Source: a virus. Taken from it: DNA of 36,778 nucleotides. Below, in pieces: positions 31,289 to 36,778 of this stretch (its first letter is position 1; the number at the start of each line of letters is the position of its first letter). The translations under genes and the position numbers were made by a program. Where the stretch lies: the IMG/VR virus record IMGVR_UViG_3300009033_000002, positions 1-36,778 of that record, one strand, 5' to 3'. The notes beneath the pieces were generated by a model. That model searched no databases and was not told the origin of the DNA. It worked only from the letters and a program-made list of their open reading frames with translations.

Positions 31289-31709
31289 GCGGGCCGAATC
31301 GGCCACGCGCGTGGCGATCGTCGCCGAGGCGCTCTCCTGGACGGGGACGCCCTTCCACCACGCGCAGTGCGTGAAGGGCGTCGGCGTGGACTGCGCGCAC
31401 CTGCTGATCGGGGTCTACTCGGCGCTCGGCCTGGTGCCGGCGTTCAAGCCGGACCCGTATCCGAAGGACTGGCATGTGCACCGGAACGAGGAGCGGTTCC
31501 TGCAGACGGTCGAGCGCTTCGCGCGGCCGACGGAGCGCGCGCTCCCGGGCGACGTCGCCCTCTACCGCTTCGGCCGGTGCGTGAGCCACGGCGCGATCGT
31601 CCTGAACGATGACTTCATCATCCACGCCTACGTGGAAGCCGAGGCCGTCGAGCGTCTCGAGCGCGATGTGCTTGAACACCGCCTCGTGGGCTATTGGAGC
31701 GTGCTTTGA
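31266..31709 (+). CDS. NlpC/P60 tail peptidase (GTA gp14-like)
   Basis: The protein is 147 aa from an ATG with AGAGGA upstream. The catalytic Cys is C43 in GVDCAHLLIGVY, and H108 in CVSHGAIV is the probable catalytic His, as in NlpC/P60 cell-wall peptidases. It is thought to open peptidoglycan locally during DNA injection. It overlaps both neighbours. Confidence 0.92.
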   Translation: MASSVSAERAESATRVAIVAEALSWTGTPFHHAQCVKGVGVDCAHLLIGVYSALGLVPAFKPDPYPKDWHVHRNEERFLQTVERFARPTERALPGDVALYRFGRCVSHGAIVLNDDFIIHAYVEAEAVERLERDVLEHRLVGYWSVL

Positions 31710-34700
31710 GCGGGCTGTTCGGCAGCGGCCAGGGCAAGCCGCTCGCGACCCAGGCGCAACGTGCGAATGGCATCCAGGTCCAGGCGTCGAACTGGGGCAA
31801 GGGGCTGCCGATCGTCTACGGCCGGGCGCGGGTCAGCGGGAACCTGATCTGGTACGGCGACTTCCAGGCGGTGGAGCACAAGCAGCAGGTCGGAAAGGGC
31901 GGCGGCGGCGGCGCGTCCACCTCCTACACCTACAGCTCGAGCTTCGCGCTCGCGCTCTGCGAGGGCCCGATCCAGAAGCTCGGGACCATCTGGAAGGGAA
32001 GCGGGACGCTCGCGCTCGGCGACATCAACGGCACGCTCAAGACGGGCGCGGCCGGACAGTCGCCCTGGTCGCACTGGAGCGGCAACGAGGCGCTCTCCTA
32101 TCCGTATGTCGCCTATGTCGGCTGCCTCAACATCAAACTCGGCTCGAGCCCGCACGTCCCGAACCTGAATTTCGAGGTCTACGGGCTCCTCCCGTTCAAC
32201 AGCGGGACCGTCGACGATGCGGAGCCCTCGGCGATCCTGCAGGACCTGCTCACGAGCGCCACGCACGGCATCGGCTTCGGGGCACTCGGCGACCTGAGCC
32301 TCTTCCGTGACTACTGCGTCGCGAACAGCATCTTCATCAGCCCGGTGGTCGACCAGGAAACGACCATGCTGCAGCTGATCAAGAAGCTGCTCGCCGTCAC
32401 CAACTCCAACGCGGTATGGTCCGGCGGGACGCTGGAGATCATCCCCTACAGCGACCAGACCGCGACCGGGAACGGCGTCACCTATACGCCCGACTTCACC
32501 TCCAAGGCGGACCTGGGCCCCGACGACTTCAAGAAGCCGCTCCGGATCGAGCGCAAGCCGCTCTCCTCGGCCTACAACTGCATCCGCGTCGAGTACGTCG
32601 ACCGCAGCAACAACTATGTCACGAGTGTCGCCGAGGCGAAGGACCAGGCGGACATCGACCGGCGCGGCGTGCGATCGATGGAGACGATCCAGGCGCACGC
32701 GATCAAGGACGGCGCGCTCGCGCAGCGCGTCGCGCAGTGGGCGCTCCAGCGCAATCTCTACATCCGGAACACGTTCCGGACGACGATCGACATGCGCCAC
32801 TTTGCCCGCTCGCCAGGCGAAATCGTCACCCTCACGGATCCGCAGCTCAACCTGGACCACTTGCCGGTGCGCCTCACCGAGGTGCACGAGTCCTCCGACA
32901 ATGAGCTCGAGATCGTCGCCGAGGAATTCGCCGAGGGCGTGAGCGAGAGTGCCGGCTACGCGATCGAGCCGGCCGCGGGGTTCACGCCGAACACCGAGGG
33001 CGCTCCCGACACCACCCAGGTTCCCGTACTCTTCCGCGCGCCGCAGTTCCTATGCGACCAGCCTGAAGTGTGGATGGGCGTGGCCGGCACCGGCAAGAAC
33101 TGGGGCGGCGCACATGTGTGGGTCAGCTACGACAACGTCTCGTACACGCAGGTCGGAACCGTCTACCCGGGATGCCGTTACGGGACGCTCTCCGCCGGTC
33201 TCGCGACCTCTGCGTCCGACCCGGACACCGCGAACAACTTCGGGGTCGCGCTCGATGGCCCAGGCGAGCTGAACGGTGGATCCCAGGCCGACGCCGACGA
33301 GATGGTCACGCTGATGCTGGTCGACCAGGAGCTCGTCGCCTATTCCTCGACGACGCTCAACGGCGACGGCACCTACACGCTCGGCGGCGGCTACCTGCGC
33401 CGCGGATGCTACAACACGGCGATCGCGGCCCACGCCGCCGGCGCGCCGTGGCTGCGCCTCGATGATCACTTCTTCCGCTGGCCATTCGACCCGGGCGATG
33501 CCGGGAAGACGGTTTACATCAAGCTGCAGGCGTTCAATCTCTACGGCGGCGGCACGGAGGATCTGGCGAATCTCACGGCCGTGACCTACACGCTCGGGCA
33601 GGCCGAGGAGATCCCCGACGTGCCGGCCGACCCGATCGATCTCGCGGTGAGCCCGCGGGCGAACGGTAACCACATCGCCTGGAAGCTGCCGAACCCGGCC
33701 GCCGTCGTCGAGTCAAGCGTGCAGTACTCGACCGACGGCAACACCTGGTCGGATCTGCGCGTCGTGGGCGGCGAATCAGTCGATCATCACTTCGACGGCC
33801 CCGCCGCCTACTACTACCGCGTCGCATCGAGGGGGAACAGCTACCAATTCAGCAACTGGACGACGACGCCGGGCGCCACGACCGGCGGCTCCGCGGACAA
33901 TGTGCCGGACGGTAACAGCCGCGGCACGACTGATGTCACCTTCCTCGACACGGGGCGCCCGATCAAGCTGCACCGCCCGACCGGCGGCATTGACGTGTCA
34001 GCGGATGACTTCTCGCAGCACTCCGAGGTCACGAACCACATCGGCGGACTCGGCCAGAACTGGATCGGGCTCGACACGCAGGCGCATGACGGCTCGACCT
34101 ACGGGCGTTTCGCCATGAGCCACCGCGACAGCGCCGGGCGCCCGATCAAGCTCTGGCGCCAGACGGGCGGCATTGATGTCTCGGCGGATGATTTTTCGCA
34201 GCACTCCGAGGTCACGAACCACATCGGCGGACTCTACCAGAACTGGATCGGCCTCGACACGCAGGCGCATGACGGTTCGACCTACGGGCGTTTCGCCATG
34301 TCGCACCGAGACAGCTCCGGCCGCCCGGTCAAGCTGCACCGCCCGACCGGCGGCATCGATGTCTCGGCGGATGATTTTTCGCAGCACTCCGAGGTTACCA
34401 ATCATATCGGCGGTCTGAACGTCAACACCGTGAACATGGATTCGCAGGTAACGGATGGCTCTAGCCGCTTCGCATGGAAGGCCAGCCAGCAGACAGCCTT
34501 GCTGACACACGTGGGGGCAGCAAACTGCGTACACGACCCAATGGGTAAAAGTGCCGATTTTTGGGCGGGGATGTACATGCCTAACGGTGACGGTACATTT
34601 ACCGGCCCGTCTCGTGCTGCTAATCAGAATGGGTATGGGTACAGCATGGATGGGCGCGGAAATTTTGCCCAATACAGCATTGATGCCGGTGATGTTGCGG

Positions 34701-35755
34701 TAATCAAGTTCGGCATCGTCACAGCCGCTACCGGAACCGCAAGTGGAGGCGCCTATGGTGTCTTCAAGGATGCTAATGGGAATATGACAGGGTATTGCGG
34801 TGGGGTGCAGTGCTCTGCCGTTGGTTCTTATTCTTCCGGCGCTGTGCCTGCTCCTGCTAATACCGTCTCTCTACAATTTCAATTCGGTTGTGGCGGAGGC
34901 TCCAGCGGCGGAACGGCTCCGAAGATCGGGAACATACAACTGTTAATTGGGCACCAGACCATAGGTGAACCCGGCGGCCAGCGCGTCGGCGATGGGCGCA
35001 GCTTGATCGCGCTGAACACCGGCGGCTACGCGACCCAGTACCAGGTGAGCGGCGGCTGGAGCGAGACCTACAACAGCGGTGACGAAACCTACACTGTGAA
35101 CGAGGGCGCATCCGTCTACCAGATCGGAAGCGCGCAGGTTGATTACAACAGCTGGGCGAGCCCGCATCTGGCGCCGGGCACTAAGTTCCACTTCGCCGCG
35201 AACGACCCCGGCTACGCCGGAGGCGCGGTGACGCTCGTCTACTCGACCGATCCCAAGCAGGTGATGAATCAGGACGGCCTATTTTATCTGGGCGACTGGA
35301 CGACCGGCGCCTCGGGAGGTGGCGGCGGTGGTGGTGGCGGCGGCAAGATATGCGTCGGCGCCTCGATGCTGCTCAACCACGCCTTCCGCGCTTCGCGCGC
35401 CTGTCCCGGGGCACGCCTCGTGCTCGCCCACGGTTTCAAGCTTCGCGGTGTCTGCCGCGCCTCGGCTACCCATCCGCGCTCGGGCCCTGCGGTGCGCCTC
35501 GTCGCCGAGAACGGCGCGGCCTGCGTCTGGGCGAAGGGCACCGGCTTTGAGCAGCCTGACGGCTCGACGGTGCTCGCCGAAGACATGCTCGGCAAACCCG
35601 TGCTGACGGCCAAGGGCGAGTCCGTGGTCACCGGCGTCGAGGACCTCGGCACGCAGAAGCTGATGACGATCACCACCACCCCGCCCGGGATGAGCTACGG
35701 CGCCGGCGAGGATTGGGGCAACTTCATGATCGGGCATAACACCGTTTGCCCGTAG
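31706..35755 (+). CDS. Tail tip/host-specificity protein (J-like) with Hint-like C-terminus
   Basis: The protein is 1349 aa from a TTG at 31706, chosen because GGAG lies six bases upstream and the start overlaps the peptidase stop. Residues 1 to about 420 are the J/GTA hub region (LPIVYGRARVSGNLIWYGDF). About 637 to 725 is a fibronectin III domain. Residues 750 to 910 hold three 61-aa repeats. About 910 to 1090 is encoded by AT-richer DNA. After a poly-Gly linker near 1205, the last 135 residues look Hint/intein-like (C1216 to H1344-N1345). It recognises the host surface. Confidence 0.92.
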   Translation: MSGLFGSGQGKPLATQAQRANGIQVQASNWGKGLPIVYGRARVSGNLIWYGDFQAVEHKQQVGKGGGGGASTSYTYSSSFALALCEGPIQKLGTIWKGSGTLALGDINGTLKTGAAGQSPWSHWSGNEALSYPYVAYVGCLNIKLGSSPHVPNLNFEVYGLLPFNSGTVDDAEPSAILQDLLTSATHGIGFGALGDLSLFRDYCVANSIFISPVVDQETTMLQLIKKLLAVTNSNAVWSGGTLEIIPYSDQTATGNGVTYTPDFTSKADLGPDDFKKPLRIERKPLSSAYNCIRVEYVDRSNNYVTSVAEAKDQADIDRRGVRSMETIQAHAIKDGALAQRVAQWALQRNLYIRNTFRTTIDMRHFARSPGEIVTLTDPQLNLDHLPVRLTEVHESSDNELEIVAEEFAEGVSESAGYAIEPAAGFTPNTEGAPDTTQVPVLFRAPQFLCDQPEVWMGVAGTGKNWGGAHVWVSYDNVSYTQVGTVYPGCRYGTLSAGLATSASDPDTANNFGVALDGPGELNGGSQADADEMVTLMLVDQELVAYSSTTLNGDGTYTLGGGYLRRGCYNTAIAAHAAGAPWLRLDDHFFRWPFDPGDAGKTVYIKLQAFNLYGGGTEDLANLTAVTYTLGQAEEIPDVPADPIDLAVSPRANGNHIAWKLPNPAAVVESSVQYSTDGNTWSDLRVVGGESVDHHFDGPAAYYYRVASRGNSYQFSNWTTTPGATTGGSADNVPDGNSRGTTDVTFLDTGRPIKLHRPTGGIDVSADDFSQHSEVTNHIGGLGQNWIGLDTQAHDGSTYGRFAMSHRDSAGRPIKLWRQTGGIDVSADDFSQHSEVTNHIGGLYQNWIGLDTQAHDGSTYGRFAMSHRDSSGRPVKLHRPTGGIDVSADDFSQHSEVTNHIGGLNVNTVNMDSQVTDGSSRFAWKASQQTALLTHVGAANCVHDPMGKSADFWAGMYMPNGDGTFTGPSRAANQNGYGYSMDGRGNFAQYSIDAGDVAVIKFGIVTAATGTASGGAYGVFKDANGNMTGYCGGVQCSAVGSYSSGAVPAPANTVSLQFQFGCGGGSSGGTAPKIGNIQLLIGHQTIGEPGGQRVGDGRSLIALNTGGYATQYQVSGGWSETYNSGDETYTVNEGASVYQIGSAQVDYNSWASPHLAPGTKFHFAANDPGYAGGAVTLVYSTDPKQVMNQDGLFYLGDWTTGASGGGGGGGGGGKICVGASMLLNHAFRASRACPGARLVLAHGFKLRGVCRASATHPRSGPAVRLVAENGAACVWAKGTGFEQPDGSTVLAEDMLGKPVLTAKGESVVTGVEDLGTQKLMTITTTPPGMSYGAGEDWGNFMIGHNTVCP
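33953..34430 (+). repeat. Three tandem 183-bp repeats in the tail tip gene
   Basis: Units begin at 33953, 34136 and 34319, with a period of exactly 183 bases (61 residues). Each encodes GRP[I/V]KL, TGGIDVSADDFSQHSEV and TNHIGGL; the first two also encode NWIGLDTQAHDGSTYGRF. The third is cut off after about 37 residues, where the foreign-looking segment begins. Such repeats allow recombination that changes tip length or swaps binding modules. Confidence 0.9.
34431..34975 (+). other. AT-richer, foreign-looking module in the tail tip gene
   Basis: Codon use changes abruptly: TTT, GCT, AAT, GGT and TAT codons appear, with T and A third positions, against the GC-rich surroundings. It changes back near 34975. 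The frame stays open. The encoded part (ADFWAGMYMPNGDGTFTGPSRAANQNGYGYSMD ... GYCGGVQCSAVGSYS) resembles no head or tail core protein I know. It is probably a receptor-binding module gained by transfer. Confidence 0.75.
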
Positions 35756-35770
35756 ATCACAGGTAGAGCC

Positions 35771-36142
35771 ATGAGCTACAAGACCGCGACGATCCAGAAC
35801 CTGGCCGATGGCGAGACCGGCTACCAGCTGACGAGCGATCCTGGCAAGGGCACCTATGTCGCCTGCCGGTGGGAGTGCAAGCGCCGCAAGAACCAGGTGC
35901 TCGACTGCATCTGGTACGCGCGCCAGGTGAGCACCGACGGGAGCGCCGTGACCGACGCGATGGGCAAGCCCATCACCGCTATGCGCGTCCATCCTCACGC
36001 GCCGCCCGACATCGTGGCCGACGGCGGCATCGACGCCGTTAAGAAGCAGATGCTCGAAGTTGTCCTCGGCGAGCCCGACGCGGTGGTAGACATCGACGAC
36101 GACATCCGCGACGCGATCACCGCCGCGGCCTTTGTAACCTGA
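35771..36142 (+). CDS. Hypothetical late protein
   Basis: The protein is 123 aa, 15 bases after the tip gene, with AGGTAGAG upstream. It is beta-rich with two cysteines (VACRWECKRRKNQVLDCIWYARQ) and a helical acidic C-terminus. Small proteins follow the tip gene in many transposable siphophages. I do not recognise the family. Confidence 0.72.
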   Translation: MSYKTATIQNLADGETGYQLTSDPGKGTYVACRWECKRRKNQVLDCIWYARQVSTDGSAVTDAMGKPITAMRVHPHAPPDIVADGGIDAVKKQMLEVVLGEPDAVVDIDDDIRDAITAAAFVT

Positions 36143-36156
36143 CCGGAGAAGCAACC

Positions 36157-36447
36157 GTGAAGCTCAAAATCATCGGCTCTCAGAGCTACAGCACCCCGCA
36201 GCCCATCCACGACGCCAAGACGGGGCAGCAGACCGGTACCCGCGAGGTCGAGCAGTTGCGCGTGACCGCGATCCCGGAGGGCGGCAACCCGCAGCAGGCG
36301 CTCATGCGCTTCGACATCCTGATCCACGCTCCCAGCGACAGCGACGTAACTAAGTACCGCCCCGGCAAGGTGCTCGATGCAACCGACCTCGCGAGCGAGG
36401 CGGTGGCGAAGGAGCAGGCGGCGACGAAGGCGTCCTCCGGGAGCTGA
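36157..36447 (+). CDS. Hypothetical late protein
   Basis: The protein is 96 aa from a GTG with GGAG about nine bases upstream. Beta-rich N-terminal sequence (KIIGSQSYSTPQPIHDAKTG ... VEQLRVTAIPEGGN) is followed by an Ala-rich helix. The function is unknown. Confidence 0.68.
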   Translation: MKLKIIGSQSYSTPQPIHDAKTGQQTGTREVEQLRVTAIPEGGNPQQALMRFDILIHAPSDSDVTKYRPGKVLDATDLASEAVAKEQAATKASSGS

Positions 36448-36451
36448 CCAA

Positions 36452-36643
36452 ATGCGGCTCGGGCCGCTTTTCGTAGGCTGGGTGCCGATTACCGAATCCG
36501 AGCGCATCGAGGCCGGGCTCGACGCCGTCATGGGCGGCTGGGAGCTTCTCTGTGTCGAATGGAGCGGCCGCGGTTTCGGCTTTCTCGCCCGGCCGGCGGA
36601 GGCTGGAGCAGCTGGCGGCCACGGGTGGCGGCCGCGAGGGTGA
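36452..36643 (+). CDS. Small hypothetical protein at the right end
   Basis: The protein is 63 aa, five bases after the previous stop. It begins MRLGPLFVGWVPITESERIEAGLDAVMGGWELLCVEW and ends in Gly/Ala/Arg-rich sequence. It is the last gene before the right end. No family is recognised, and no Mom-like or fiber-assembly gene is seen here. Confidence 0.6.
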   Translation: MRLGPLFVGWVPITESERIEAGLDAVMGGWELLCVEWSGRGFGFLARPAEAGAAGGHGWRPRG

Positions 36644-36676
36644 GCGGTGGGCTGCTATGATCGGGCCGAAAAGGGA

Positions 36677-36695
36677 CCTTCAGAGCGTTTGAAGG
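36677..36695 (+). terminator. Hairpin at the end of the late operon
   Basis: CCTTCA at 36677..36682 pairs with TGAAGG at 36690..36695 around a seven-base loop. TTTAAAT follows after a few bases. It could terminate late transcription before the right end. A 12-base palindrome AATCGGCCGATT lies just beyond at 36704..36715. Confidence 0.4.
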
Positions 36696-36724
36696 AGCGT
36701 TTAAATCGGCCGATTGGTGAAAAA

Positions 36725-36778
36725 TGCACCACTATCAAACCAAGCGGCACCGTTTCTCAAACCATGTGGCGCCTTACA
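36725..36778. other. Right end (attR) with two transposase-binding sites
   Basis: Read inward on the minus strand, R1 has the core ATGGTTTGAGA (36755..36765) and R2 has TTGGTTTGATA (36733..36743). They are spaced 22 bases, as R1 and R2 are in Mu. The element ends with CA at 36778. A clear R3 was not found. The sites match L1 and the L3-like site at the left end. Confidence 0.85.

Larger units (their letters stand above)
208..36778. mobile_element. Mu-like transposable siphophage (complete element)
   Basis: Both termini can be read directly. The left end begins TGTGGGGCGACAG then ATGGTCTGAGA. The right end, read inward on the minus strand, begins TGTAAGGCGCCAC then ATGGTTTGAGA. The 13-base spacing from the terminal TG to the core is identical on both sides. 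Between them lie a repressor, Ner, MuA-like transposase, MuB-like ATPase, Gam, GemA, Mor, lysis, head and tail genes in the order known for transposable phages. The length of about 36.6 kb matches Mu, D3112 and B3. Head genes are of Mu type and tail genes are of lambda/GTA type. There is no right flank in the window, so the target duplication cannot be seen. Confidence 0.93.

Noticed and set aside
31694-31705. Earlier TTG start for the tip protein
   Set aside because: The TTG at 31706 has GGAG at the right distance and overlaps the peptidase stop, so it fits the phage's pattern better.
31691-32887. 398-codon leftward open frame opposite the tip gene
   Set aside because: Complementary-strand shadow with typical Arg/Val/Asp composition and no start signals.
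33953-34430. CRISPR-like array
   Set aside because: The repeats are 183 bases, lie in frame inside a tail gene, and have no spacers.
1-36778. tRNA or rRNA genes
   Set aside because: No cloverleaf with a conserved T-loop and CCA or acceptor pairing was recognised by eye. A dedicated tRNA scan would settle it.

Overview
The window holds one essentially complete transposable (Mu-like) siphophage, inserted as a prophage or read from a phage genome. It occupies about 208..36778, roughly 36.6 kb. Base composition is strongly GC-rich, with heavy use of GTG starts and 4-nt start/stop overlaps. This points to a GC-rich proteobacterial host, but the 207 bases of left flank are too short to name it. 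The left terminus is called at 208 because the left and right ends share the same layout: TG, 13 bases, then ATGG[T/C][T/C]TGA-type transposase sites. The right terminus (CA) coincides with the last base of the window.

Early region (391..11766). A leftward XRE repressor is divergent from a rightward early operon that starts at a strong promoter directly abutting a Ner-like regulator. The operon continues with two small regulators, the MuA-type DDE transposase, the MuB-type AAA ATPase, small winged-helix/HTH and zinc-ribbon proteins, a Gam-like nuclease inhibitor, a GemA-like protein and a Mor/C-family activator. It ends with a predicted outer-membrane lipoprotein and a textbook intrinsic terminator (11792..11821). 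Most genes overlap by 1 to 8 nt, so translation is probably coupled.

Late region. The lysis cassette (lytic transglycosylase, multi-TM protein, 3-TM holin, DksA/TraR-like protein, DUF2730-like TM protein) leads into a Mu-type head module: small and large terminase, DUF935 portal, F-like minor head protein, G-like morphogenesis protein, I-like protease with nested scaffold, decoration protein and major capsid. The connector and tail modules are not Mu-like contractile modules. They are a long non-contractile tail of lambda/GTA type: gp36/gp37-like connectors, tail tube, G/GT frameshift chaperones, a 1031-aa tape measure, DUF2460, DUF2163 (Fe-S hub), NlpC/P60 peptidase and a 1349-aa tip protein. 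This Mu-head/lambda-tail mosaic resembles the D3112/B3 class of transposable phages.

Control. Two copies of a dyad element (AGAAG or GGAAG, N3, CTTCC, then a shared ACTTA[C/T]GCC) lie upstream of the lysis cassette and upstream of the protease gene, the positions of Mu Plys and PI. They are the best candidates for binding sites of the single Mor/C-like activator. The 468-base gap between the G-like and I-like genes sits near the middle of the element, where Mu carries its strong gyrase site.

The least explained items are: an antisense zinc-ribbon/TM gene between the chaperone and tape-measure genes; a Sec-signal-like N-terminus on the major capsid protein; a DUF6527-like insertion between portal and F; an AT-richer foreign-looking module after three 61-aa repeats in the tail-tip protein; and an intein/Hint-like C-terminus on that protein.
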